This document shows, piece by piece, positions 1 through 6,223 of a stretch of 11,223 nt of DNA. A program made the position numbers and the translations under genes. The notes below the pieces were generated by a model, which was given only the letters and a program-made list of their open reading frames with translations, was not told the origin of the DNA and searched no databases. Position 1 is the stretch's first letter. The number at the start of each line of letters is the position of its first letter. Source of the stretch: an uncultured Lachnospiraceae bacterium (GTDB lineage Bacteria; Bacillota; Clostridia; Lachnospirales; Lachnospiraceae); assembly GCA_910588895.1 (NCBI GenBank), contig CAJUSS010000002.1, positions 1-11,223 of the forward strand, in the 5' to 3' direction.

Positions 1-1
1 G

Positions 2-838
2 GAGCTGCCGGATGTGGACTTTATGGGCAAGCCCCTTTATGTGATCTTTGATATGGATGCCTACTGGTCCTCCCAGGGGACCCAGGAAGGCGGGAACGCA
101 GTGAAGCCGCCGAAAAAGTATATGGTGGATACCGCCGCCCTGGTGGAGGGATCGGTGGAGGATTGGAATAACTACAGCTACAATATCTATGTGGAGATCG
201 GCCTTTTAGAAGCACAGCTAAGGCGGATCTTTAAGAAAAGGCCGATCCCGGACCAGCCCACCAACAAGAAGGGCAAGGCCCTTCCCTACCTGGTCTATGA
301 CTCGGCCCAGGTCTTTGTGGAGGATATGGAGTATGTGACCCAGGTGCAGGAGATGATATCGGATATGGGCTACCAGGCCCAGAGCAATATGGAATGGCTG
401 GAGCAGTCCAGGCAGCAGTCCCAGATGGTCCAGGCAGTACTGGGCGGTATCGGCGCGGTGTCGTTGTTCGTAGCGGCCATCGGGATCGCCAACACCATGA
501 TGATGTCGATCTATGAGAGGACCAAGGAGATCGGCGTGATGAAGGTGCTGGGCTGTGACATGGGCAATATCCGGGATATGTTCCTCTTAGAATCCGGCTT
601 TATCGGATTTATGGGCGGCGTGGTGGGGATCGTCCTGAGCCTGATCATCTCCACCGTGATCAATCAGTTCGCCGGCGGCGAGGCGCTGACCGGCATGGCC
701 GGCGATCTTTCCAGGATCCCGTTGTGGCTGAACATGGCGGCGCTGGCCTTTGCGGTGTTCGTGGGCATGGCGGCGGGGTTCATCCCGGCCACCAGGGCCA
801 TGAAGCTCAGTCCGCTGGCAGCGATCCGGAATGATTAA
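2..838 (+). CDS. ABC transporter permease, FtsX/MacB type (3' part, 5' end outside window)
   Basis: The reading frame is open from base 2 and runs in from the left edge, so the internal GTG at 14 is not a true start. The visible part begins inside an extracytoplasmic domain. It is followed by three hydrophobic segments (about residues 146-165, 195-215 and 240-258 counted from base 14). The motif around IANTMMMSIYERTKEIGVMK after the first segment is the signature of FtsX-like permeases of the MacB family. The C-terminus ATRAMKLSPLAAIRND is also typical. In this family the permease works with a separate ATP-binding protein at the cytoplasmic membrane to move or extract peptides, lipids or antimicrobials. 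The substrate cannot be told here, and the ATPase partner would lie upstream. No convincing terminator follows the stop; the next gene has its own promoter. Confidence 0.9.
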   Translation, partial: ELPDVDFMGKPLYVIFDMDAYWSSQGTQEGGNAVKPPKKYMVDTAALVEGSVEDWNNYSYNIYVEIGLLEAQLRRIFKKRPIPDQPTNKKGKALPYLVYDSAQVFVEDMEYVTQVQEMISDMGYQAQSNMEWLEQSRQQSQMVQAVLGGIGAVSLFVAAIGIANTMMMSIYERTKEIGVMKVLGCDMGNIRDMFLLESGFIGFMGGVVGIVLSLIISTVINQFAGGEALTGMAGDLSRIPLWLNMAALAFAVFVGMAAGFIPATRAMKLSPLAAIRND

Positions 839-875
839 AAAAAGATCAGAAAAAAAGATCGGATCGACAAAATAC

Positions 876-904
876 TTGCATTTGTGCTCGATCTGTGATA
901 GACT
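876..904 (+). promoter_or_regulatory. Sigma-A type promoter of rplS
   Basis: A -35 box TTGCAT (876-881) and a -10 box TAGACT (899-904) are separated by exactly 17 nt, in the gap between the ABC permease and rplS. Transcription would begin near 911, leaving a leader of about 75 nt before the L19 start codon. The boxes are good but not perfect matches to consensus. Confidence 0.6.
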
Positions 905-925
905 CCAAATGTTGTGACAAAAAGA

Positions 926-964
926 GATGTTCCGCTGATACGGATCTGAGTATGTAAGAACATC
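926..964 (+). promoter_or_regulatory. Candidate L19 leader structure upstream of rplS
   Basis: GATGTTC (926-932) is perfectly complementary to GAACATC (958-964), closing a 25-nt internal region that can form a smaller CG/CG hairpin near 933-942. It sits in the untranslated leader, 9 nt before the rplS Shine-Dalgarno. Low-GC Gram-positive bacteria are known to carry an autoregulatory L19 leader RNA at this place. Assigning this structure to that family is inference from position and pairing only. Confidence 0.45.
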
Positions 965-987
965 AAATAGGACAAGGAGGCACACAG

Positions 988-1332
988 ATGAACGAGATCA
1001 TCAGAAAGATCGAAGAGACGCAGTTAAAAAAGACTGTACCGCAGTTTAACGTAGGCGATACCGTAAAGGTATACAACAAGATCAAAGAGGGGAACCGAGA
1101 GAGGATCCAGATCTTTGAGGGCACTGTGTTAAAGAGACAAAACGGCGGGGCGAGAGAGACCTTTACGGTAAGAAAGAATTCTAACGGCATCGGCGTTGAG
1201 AAGACCTGGCCGGTCCACTCTCCATTTGTAGATAAGATCGAAGTGGTGAGGAGAGGTAAGGTAAGACGTGCGAAACTGTACTACTTAAGAGGCCGCGTAG
1301 GTAAAGCTGCGAAGGTAAAAGAGTTAAGATGA
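988..1332 (+). CDS. rplS: 50S ribosomal protein L19
   Basis: The 114-residue product is full length for L19 and has its usual features: an N-terminal helix, then the KVYNKIKEGNRERIQIFEG strand region (about residues 27-45), the GIGVEKTWPVHSP segment (about 67-79), and a basic C-terminus ending in RGRVGKAAKVKELR. L19 sits at the interface of the 30S and 50S subunits and contributes to an intersubunit bridge. The start ATG has a perfect AAGGAGG (974-980) seven bases upstream. In many Firmicutes rplS follows trmD, but here an ABC permease gene precedes it. It is followed by a terminator-like hairpin and then lepB. Confidence 0.97.
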   Translation: MNEIIRKIEETQLKKTVPQFNVGDTVKVYNKIKEGNRERIQIFEGTVLKRQNGGARETFTVRKNSNGIGVEKTWPVHSPFVDKIEVVRRGKVRRAKLYYLRGRVGKAAKVKELR

Positions 1333-1349
1333 CAGCAGAGATCTTGAGC

Positions 1350-1378
1350 AAAAGGGGACTATGAAAATAGTCCCTTTT
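1350..1378 (+). terminator. Rho-independent terminator or attenuator after rplS
   Basis: A 12-bp stem (left arm in 1350-1362, right arm 1367-1378, one G-T wobble) closes on a GAAA tetraloop. The right arm ends in TTTT, but the following sequence is GTGAC, so the U-tract is short. It may end the abundant rplS message while allowing some read-through into lepB, which has no obvious promoter of its own. Confidence 0.7.
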
Positions 1379-1421
1379 GTGACTATATCATCAGGATGTG
1401 CCCTGCTTGTTTTAAACGGAG

Positions 1422-1976
1422 GTGGGAGATATAGAATTTTTCAAGAAGGAAGAGACGAACCTTCTCCGCCGCTGTGTGAATTGGGTGATTGATATCATCG
1501 TGGCCATCGCATTGGCTTGTTTTATCGTCCGTGCATTTGGGATCCAGGTGGAGGTGGCCGGTAATTCCATGTCCCCCCTGTTAAATTCCGGGGATGTGGT
1601 GCTGATCGATCAGTTCCTGTATGATCTTACAGGTCCAAAACGGTTTGATGTGGTGGTCTTTGAGCGGGAGGATGCCAAGGTGAACATCAAACGGATCATC
1701 GGTCTTCCGGGGGAGACGGTCCAGATCACGGAAGGGCGGATCTGGATAGACGGAGAGCGATTAGAGGAGCCTGCGGATCAAAAGAAGATCGCCTTAGCCG
1801 GACTGGCCGAAACGCCGGTGACGCTGGGCGAGGACGAGTATTTCCTTCTGGGAGACAATCGGGACTCCAGTGAAGACAGTCGTTTTGTAAATGTTGGAAA
1901 TGTGAAAGCCGGGCAGATCAAAGGAAAGGTCTGGTTTCGGGTCTACCCTGCCCTGGGAATGGGGCGGGTGCAGTGA
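1422..1976 (+). CDS. lepB: Signal peptidase I
   Basis: Type I signal peptidase cleaves signal peptides from exported proteins at the outer face of the cytoplasmic membrane. An N-terminal membrane segment (about residues 21-38) is followed by box B GNSMSP with the catalytic serine at 49. Box D KRIIGLPGE carries the general-base lysine at 90, and box E GDNRDSSEDSR spans 144-154. The 184-residue length fits the short Gram-positive form. The start is uncertain. The GTG at 1422 overlaps the only Shine-Dalgarno (GGAGG, 1418-1422), and a stop at 1413 rules out an upstream start. The in-frame ATA at 1431 lies 8 nt after that site and would give a product beginning (M)EFFKKEE, so a rare AUA start or an ATG-to-ATA change is possible. 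Gene order rplS-lepB-rbgA is normal for Clostridia, but here another gene intervenes after lepB. Confidence 0.95.
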   Translation: MGDIEFFKKEETNLLRRCVNWVIDIIVAIALACFIVRAFGIQVEVAGNSMSPLLNSGDVVLIDQFLYDLTGPKRFDVVVFEREDAKVNIKRIIGLPGETVQITEGRIWIDGERLEEPADQKKIALAGLAETPVTLGEDEYFLLGDNRDSSEDSRFVNVGNVKAGQIKGKVWFRVYPALGMGRVQ

Positions 1977-1992
1977 GCCGGATCTATCCGGG

Positions 1993-2002
1993 TCAAGGAT
2001 AA
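1993..2002 (+). repeat. 10-nt direct repeat, left copy, flanking the DUF3825 gene
   Basis: TCAAGGATAA occurs here and again at 2919-2928. The two copies lie on either side of the AT-rich DUF3825 gene, in the same orientation. They could be the scar of an insertion or simply chance. Confidence 0.35.
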
Positions 2003-2036
2003 AGTGTGTTGACAGCGATCAAATGGAGAATGATAT

Positions 2037-2840
2037 ATGCGCTTAAAAGACTGGGCCTTTTTAGGCAATTATGAGTTTTATACAAATAGGCTGCAAATGT
2101 TGGCGACAAATGACTTGTCACCAGAGAAATGGAGTTATGCTGGAAAAAATGATTTTGGTATCTTGAAAAACTATCTGTATTTCACTTTCGAAAAATTGTG
2201 GAAAGAACGAGATGGGGCTTCTGACAAGGATAAACAAAAATATATTTATATGGATGACCAAATGGCTTGTTTTAATACAGGTTTATATGATAAAACCTGG
2301 CAGTCGATATATTTCTATTGTATAAAGAACCCGATAGATGGATACCAAACATGGAGGTTCAATGCTTTTTATAATAGTTATACTGCAAAATTTGCGAATA
2401 TCCCTAATGTTGCGATAGCAGATCTGCAGAGAGCGAGTTATTTTGACGATCCTAGTGCATTGATATATGATATTAAGCTGGATATCATCCCGCAGTGGGA
2501 GCATATTTTATACGATGAAGAAAATTTTTTGAGGATACCTGAACAATTACGTGCTAACGGTAAGGAGTTTTGTCAAAGTTTGATCGATGGAGCGATAAGA
2601 TCTGTTAAAAAACGTATCGAAGCTAATTATAAAACAGTTGTTCCTCAATTTTATAATGATAAGATCCAACTGTTGGCACCATTATATTTAACCAATCCTG
2701 ATAAACCAGATTTGGCATTGGTCTTGTCCCTGAGTGATGATAAGACGGTTTACTATGGGCATACATGTCTTACAACAGAAATGGCATATAATAATGCAAG
2801 ACTGATCGCTCGTCCAGATAGCTATTGGCTTCAGCCTTAA
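2037..2840 (+). CDS. DUF3825 (OST-HTH-associated type) protein, AT-rich insert
   Basis: The 267-residue product is soluble by eye, with no membrane segment or signal peptide. I recognise the DUF3825 pattern: FNTGLYDK (about residues 79-86), the WRFNAFYNS region, the YFDDPSALIYD block, and a C-terminal half with VPQFYNDKIQLLAPLYL followed by YYGHTCLTTEMAYNNARLIARP. As I recall, this domain is linked in bacteria to OST-HTH predicted RNA-binding domains; no OST-HTH is visible here and the biochemical function is not known to me. The ATG has GGAG (2025-2028) eight bases upstream. The gene is much more AT-rich than its neighbours (about one third GC in a sampled stretch) and much poorer in GATC. 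It splits lepB from rbgA, which are usually adjacent, so recent acquisition is likely. Confidence 0.8.
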   Translation: MRLKDWAFLGNYEFYTNRLQMLATNDLSPEKWSYAGKNDFGILKNYLYFTFEKLWKERDGASDKDKQKYIYMDDQMACFNTGLYDKTWQSIYFYCIKNPIDGYQTWRFNAFYNSYTAKFANIPNVAIADLQRASYFDDPSALIYDIKLDIIPQWEHILYDEENFLRIPEQLRANGKEFCQSLIDGAIRSVKKRIEANYKTVVPQFYNDKIQLLAPLYLTNPDKPDLALVLSLSDDKTVYYGHTCLTTEMAYNNARLIARPDSYWLQP

Positions 2841-2847
2841 ATACCAG

Positions 2848-2876
2848 TTGACTTTTTCTTAAAGATCGAGTATACT
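2848..2876 (+). promoter_or_regulatory. Strong sigma-A promoter for rbgA-rnhB-yraN
   Basis: TTGACT (2848-2853) and TATACT (2871-2876) each match consensus at five of six positions, with a 17-nt spacer. It starts eight bases after the DUF3825 stop. Transcription would begin near 2883, giving a leader of roughly 160 nt before the rbgA start. It probably restores expression of the downstream genes that the insertion separated from rplS-lepB. Confidence 0.75.
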
Positions 2877-2918
2877 ATCTTCGATAGGTAAGTTTGCAAT
2901 ATGATATGTTTTATTTGA

Positions 2919-2928
2919 TCAAGGATAA
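2919..2928 (+). repeat. 10-nt direct repeat, right copy, flanking the DUF3825 gene
   Basis: This is the second copy of TCAAGGATAA, downstream of the rbgA promoter and inside the rbgA leader. The pair brackets about 0.9 kb containing the DUF3825 gene. Confidence 0.35.
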
Positions 2929-2966
2929 GTTTGTATTTTGTTGATGTTTGTGTAGTGTTATGTTTT

Positions 2967-2996
2967 AGGGCAATAGTCCGGTCGGATTATTGCCCT
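2967..2996 (+). promoter_or_regulatory. Long hairpin in the rbgA leader, terminator-like but without a U-tract
   Basis: The arms AGGGCAATAGTCC and GGATTATTGCCCT pair over 13 bp with one G-T wobble, around the tetraloop GGTC. The sequence after it on this strand is TAAGTTATGG, so there is no run of T. On the other strand the hairpin would be followed by AAAAC, so it is not a classical terminator in either direction. It lies about 85 nt into the leader and 48 nt before the rbgA start. It may be a weak terminator of the DUF3825 transcript, a processing site, or a regulatory element. Confidence 0.5.
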
Positions 2997-3044
2997 TAAG
3001 TTATGGACTTTCATAAAGAAGTTTATTGCGACAAGGATGATCTT

Positions 3045-3917
3045 ATGAATATACAATGGTATCCAGGACATATGACGAAGGCAAGACGGCAGATGCAGGA
3101 GGACATCAAGCTGATCGATCTCCTGATCGAGCTGGTTGACGCCAGGGCGCCTCTTTCCAGCCGGAACCCGGATATAGACGAGCTTGGAAAAGGCAAGGCA
3201 AGGCTGATCCTCTTAAACAAATCGGATCTGGCGGACGAGCGGGCTAATGAGCAGTGGGCCGCTTGGTTTTTGGCCCAGGGCTTCCAGGTGGTGAAGCTAA
3301 ACTGCCGCAGCGGAGCGGGATTAAAGCAGATAAACGGAGCGGTCCAGGCGGCCTGCAGGGAGAAGATCGAGCGGGACCGCAAAAGAGGCATATTAAACCG
3401 TCCGATCCGAGCCATGGTGGTGGGGATCCCCAATGTGGGAAAATCCACCTTTATCAATGCCTTTGCGGGAAAAGCCTGCACCAAGACCGGGAACAAGCCG
3501 GGGGTGACAAAAGGGAACCAGTGGATCCGCTTAAATAAGTCCCTGGAGCTTCTGGACACGCCTGGGATCCTGTGGCCGAAGTTCGAGGACCAGGAGGCCG
3601 GAAAGAAGCTGGCCTATATCGGTTCGATCAACGACGAGATACTTGATAAGGAAGAGCTGGCGCTGGAGCTGCTGTCCTTTTTGCAGGAGCGGTATCCGGA
3701 TGGGGTGAGGGAGCGTTATCGGCTGGAGACAGAGGCGTCCCAAAAGGCTCCCAAAATGCTGGCATCTTTATTGGAGCAGATCGCGAAGGCCAGAGGATGT
3801 CTGCAGAAGGGTGGAGGATATGATCTGGCGAAGGCGGCGAACCTGCTCTTTGACGATCTCAGGAGCGGGAAGCTGGGGCGGATCACCTTTGAGCGGCCAG
3901 ATGAGCAGCGTGTGTGA
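3045..3917 (+). CDS. rbgA: Ribosome biogenesis GTPase RbgA (YlqF)
   Basis: RbgA is a circularly permuted GTPase needed for late assembly of the 50S subunit. The permuted motif order is clear: DARAP (32-36), G4 NKSD (58-61), G1 GIPNVGKS (127-134), G2 threonine in GVTKG (about 155), and G3 DTPG (171-174). The C-terminal helical part resembles the ANTAR-like RNA-binding tail of the family. The 290-residue length is normal. I chose the ATG at 3045 because the family begins IQWYPGHM and AAGGA (3033-3037) lies seven bases upstream. An in-frame ATG at 3003 adds 14 residues but has no ribosome binding site. rnhB follows after 42 nt. Confidence 0.96.
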   Translation: MNIQWYPGHMTKARRQMQEDIKLIDLLIELVDARAPLSSRNPDIDELGKGKARLILLNKSDLADERANEQWAAWFLAQGFQVVKLNCRSGAGLKQINGAVQAACREKIERDRKRGILNRPIRAMVVGIPNVGKSTFINAFAGKACTKTGNKPGVTKGNQWIRLNKSLELLDTPGILWPKFEDQEAGKKLAYIGSINDEILDKEELALELLSFLQERYPDGVRERYRLETEASQKAPKMLASLLEQIAKARGCLQKGGGYDLAKAANLLFDDLRSGKLGRITFERPDEQRV

Positions 3918-3959
3918 TCTGGATCGATAAGATCGAGAGGATACGGATCGGAGGATGGG

Positions 3960-4658
3960 ATGGCAAGGGAGTTAAAGGGAGAGCGTTTGGAAAAGGAGCT
4001 GGCTCGTCTTGAGGAGATGCTGGAGTTTGAGCGGGAGTATGCCTGGGCATCTGCTGTCTGCGGGGTGGACGAGGCGGGGAGAGGTCCCTTGGCCGGGCCG
4101 GTGGTGGCCGGGGCGGTCATCCTTCCGAAGGACCTTAAGATCCTCTATCTGAACGATTCCAAGAAGCTTTCAAAAAAGCGGAGGGAGGCGCTTTTTTTGG
4201 AGATACAGGAGAAGGCGGTGGCCTATGCAGTAGGGATCGTAGGACCGGAGCGGATCGATCAGATCAATATCTTGCAGGCGACCTACGAGGCTATGCGACA
4301 GGCTGTAGGAAAGCTCTCTGTTGTCCCACAGGTGCTCTTAAATGACGCGGTCGAGATCCCTGGTCTGCCCAGAGAGATGGAGCAGGTGAAGATCATTCAT
4401 GGAGATGCCAAGAGCTTGTCCATCGCCGCCGCCAGCGTCATGGCCAAGGTGACCAGGGACCATATGATGGTGGAGTATGATGGGCTGTACCCGGCCTATG
4501 GATTTGCAAAGCATAAAGGCTACGGCACGGCAGTCCATATCCAGGCGCTGAAGGAACACGGGGCCAGCCCGATCCATCGGAGGAGCTTTATCGGGAGGTT
4601 TGTGGATATGGGAACGGAGAGAAAAGATGAACAAGAGAGCAGTAGGCAGCACCCGTGA
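3960..4658 (+). CDS. rnhB: Ribonuclease HII
   Basis: RNase HII removes RNA from RNA/DNA hybrids and single ribonucleotides misincorporated into DNA. The metal-binding residues are visible: D37 and E38 in GVDEAGRGP, D129 in LLNDA, and D167 in AKVTRD. The GRG substrate-recognition motif is at 40-42. The stretch PAYGFAKHKGYGT (about 178-190) is characteristic of the family. The product is 232 residues with an N-terminal extension of about 30 residues before the catalytic core, as in many Firmicutes. GGAGG (3950-3954) lies five bases before the ATG. The gene overlaps the start of yraN by 32 nt, indicating one transcript and coupled translation. Confidence 0.97.
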   Translation: MARELKGERLEKELARLEEMLEFEREYAWASAVCGVDEAGRGPLAGPVVAGAVILPKDLKILYLNDSKKLSKKRREALFLEIQEKAVAYAVGIVGPERIDQINILQATYEAMRQAVGKLSVVPQVLLNDAVEIPGLPREMEQVKIIHGDAKSLSIAAASVMAKVTRDHMMVEYDGLYPAYGFAKHKGYGTAVHIQALKEHGASPIHRRSFIGRFVDMGTERKDEQESSRQHP

Positions 4659-4992
4659 GGCGGAGGCTGCTTCTTATTTGGAGAAAAACGGATACCAGAT
4701 ATTGGAACATAATTACCGCTGCCGCCAGGGAGAGATCGATCTGGTCGCCAGGGATGGGCGGTATCTGGTCTTTGTGGAGGTGAAGTATCGAAAGGACTTA
4801 AGGAGCGGCTATCCGGAGGAAGCGGTGGACAGGAAAAAGCAGCAGAAGATCTGGCAGGCTGCAAGGCATTATCTCTATATCCATCGATATGGGGAGGATA
4901 CGCCCTGCCGGTTCGATGTGGTCAGTATCACTGGGACCTCTGGGAGAGCCGGGGAGGAGATACGGGTGATCCGGGATGCGTTTTCGTGCTGA
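4627..4992 (+). CDS. yraN: YraN family protein (UPF0102), PD-(D/E)XK endonuclease-like fold
   Basis: The 121-residue protein has the conserved UPF0102 layout: an N-terminal helix with G-x(3)-E-A-x-A (about 7-14), then NYRCRQGEIDLVARDG (29-44), and FVEVKYRK (49-56). G35, E36, D38, E51 and K53 form the PD-(D/E)XK-like core. A nuclease role is inferred from the fold; the cellular function of the family is poorly defined. The ATG at 4627 has GGAGAG (4616-4621) five bases upstream and matches the usual family start. A TTG at 4600 would add nine residues. It lies fully coupled behind rnhB, the common order in Clostridia. It faces the minus-strand EamA gene across 42 nt. Confidence 0.92.
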   Translation: MNKRAVGSTREAEAASYLEKNGYQILEHNYRCRQGEIDLVARDGRYLVFVEVKYRKDLRSGYPEEAVDRKKQQKIWQAARHYLYIHRYGEDTPCRFDVVSITGTSGRAGEEIRVIRDAFSC

Positions 4993-5034
4993 CAGGATCA
5001 GCCTTGCTCCCCATGGTGCCGGCTGAGAGCCCGA

Positions 5035-5925
5035 TCACTTTGCCGCCAGCAGCGATATAGTGGACAATATACAGGCAAACCCCAGCAGGTCCCATCTCCC
5101 AAAGGCCACATGCATCCAGACCACCGAAAACACGGTGGCTGATACCGGTTCGATGGAGGCGTACAGGCTCCCCTTTTTCGGACCGGTGAGGCGGATCCCC
5201 TCCATATAGCAGGAAAATGCGACGATCGTCCCTATGAGGATGATCGCTGCCATGCCCACGGCCACCTGCAGATCGATCGTCACCGCCATCTGCCAGGGCA
5301 TAAAAAGGATGTCCAGCATGATCCCGCCGATGAGCATGCCCCAGCCGGTCACAGGGAGCGCGCCGTAGCGTTTTAGGAGCCTGCCTGGTCCTACCGTATA
5401 CACGGCAAGGGCCACGGCTGAGGCAAGGCCCCAGAAGAGGGCTTTTTTGGACAGCACCATGTTCCCTGGCCTGCCGTGAGTGGCTAAAAGGAAGGTGCCC
5501 AGGACTGCCAGAACGATCGCAAGGATCTCCCGGAGGGAGGGCAGCTTCAGGGTCCGCAGCGATATGTAGATCATGATGAGCACCGGGCCGATGTACTGCA
5601 GGACAGTAGCGGTCCCCGCATTGGAGGCGCCGATCGCGGTGAAATAGGTATACTGGCACATGGACATGCCAAAGATGCCAAAGCTTAAAAGCTCCAGCCG
5701 GTCCCGTGGGGACCTCCAGACCGCAAAGACGGTCTTTTTTTGTTTGCCGTAGCAGAGGAGGAGCAGAAAAAGACCCGCTATGGTCAGCCGGATCGGCACC
5801 AGCCAATCGGATGTCAGTCCCTTGTTCTGCATCAGATACTGGCCGCAGGTCCCCGAAAACCCCCACAGACATCCGCCCATCAGGGTCAGCAGCATCCCCT
5901 TTATCTTGTCTCTGTCGTTCATCAT
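5035..5925 (-). CDS. EamA family (DMT superfamily) transporter
   Basis: This is a hydrophobic membrane protein of about 296 residues with roughly ten membrane segments in two EamA repeats. The first repeat begins GGCLWGFSGTCGQY near residue 17; the second begins around GLASAVALAVYTVGPGRL near the middle. The motif YASIEPVSATVFSVVW near the C-terminus is the conserved EP motif of the second repeat. Family members export or import amino acids, metabolites or drugs, and the substrate is not predictable here. Of the nearby starts (GTG 5931, ATG 5925, ATG 5922), ATG 5925 is favoured because AAAGGA lies seven bases before it. The gene has its own promoter and is transcribed against the flanking genes. 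Confidence 0.92.
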   Translation of the reverse strand: MMNDRDKIKGMLLTLMGGCLWGFSGTCGQYLMQNKGLTSDWLVPIRLTIAGLFLLLLCYGKQKKTVFAVWRSPRDRLELLSFGIFGMSMCQYTYFTAIGASNAGTATVLQYIGPVLIMIYISLRTLKLPSLREILAIVLAVLGTFLLATHGRPGNMVLSKKALFWGLASAVALAVYTVGPGRLLKRYGALPVTGWGMLIGGIMLDILFMPWQMAVTIDLQVAVGMAAIILIGTIVAFSCYMEGIRLTGPKKGSLYASIEPVSATVFSVVWMHVAFGRWDLLGFACILSTISLLAAK

Positions 5926-5950
5926 CGGCACATCCTTTCTCTAAAGGCCT

Positions 5951-5979
5951 ATTATGGCGATCTTGTGCGAGGATGTCAA
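5951..5979 (-). promoter_or_regulatory. Sigma-A promoter of the EamA transporter gene
   Basis: Read on the minus strand, a perfect TTGACA (5979-5974) is followed after 17 nt by CATAAT (5956-5951), five of six matches to the -10 consensus. Transcription would start near 5944, leaving a leader of about 20 nt that contains the AAAGGA ribosome binding site. Confidence 0.75.
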
Positions 5980-5985
5980 CCTTTT

Positions 5986-6129
5986 TGTGCGGTCCGTCTG
6001 CGGATATGCCTCTTCCGCAATGAGGTGCTGTTCAAGATCAACGCACCGGATATCCTCGGCTCCCACAATGCCTACAAGGAGGATCCGGGGAGCTGCTTAA
6101 AGGTGATGCTGGACTTTACCGGGATGTGA
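5986..6129 (+). pseudogene. Probable 3' remnant of an unrecognised gene
   Basis: About 48 codons on the plus strand end with a TGA at 6127-6129 and read like a real protein C-terminus, including FRNEVLFKINAPDILG, HNAYKEDPGS and CLKVMLDFTGM. Codon choice and GC content resemble those of genuine genes in the window. There is no ATG or ribosome binding site for it, and upstream the frame runs into the EamA promoter and the antisense of that gene. I do not recognise the family. The simplest reading is a gene whose 5' part was deleted or replaced. A short real protein with an unusual start cannot be excluded. Confidence 0.4.
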
Positions 6130-6162
6130 TGCCGGGCACCTCTTTAAAAATGTAAAAAACTG

Positions 6163-6191
6163 TAGACGAATGAGAGGGGGCGTGCTATACT
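6163..6191 (+). promoter_or_regulatory. Extended -10 promoter of the ATPase/nuclease-like pair
   Basis: TATACT (6186-6191) is preceded by TGC, an extended -10 element. A weak -35, TAGACG (6163-6168), lies 17 nt upstream. Transcription would start near 6198, about 26 nt before the GTG start of the ATPase gene. Confidence 0.6.
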
Positions 6192-6223
6192 AAAGATATA
6201 GACAGATAGATGGAGGGGATAGG

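Noticed and set aside
1978..1991. CCGGA/TCCGG hairpin after lepB as a terminator
   Set aside because: The stem is only five base pairs and no T-run follows.
2009..2014. Perfect -35-like TTGACA before the DUF3825 gene
   Set aside because: Any -10 box at proper spacing would overlap the start codon at 2037 (GATATA or ATATAT), so the message would begin inside the gene. Probably chance, unless the true start is further in.
3023..3559. A 178-codon open frame on the minus strand
   Set aside because: It lies antisense to rbgA, whose GTPase motifs are unambiguous. No ribosome binding site or recognisable domain.
4928..5872. A 314-codon open frame on the minus strand
   Set aside because: It is a shadow of the EamA gene in another frame. 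Its translation is rich in Pro, His, Arg and Gly with no domain, whereas the EamA frame has a clear membrane topology and motifs.
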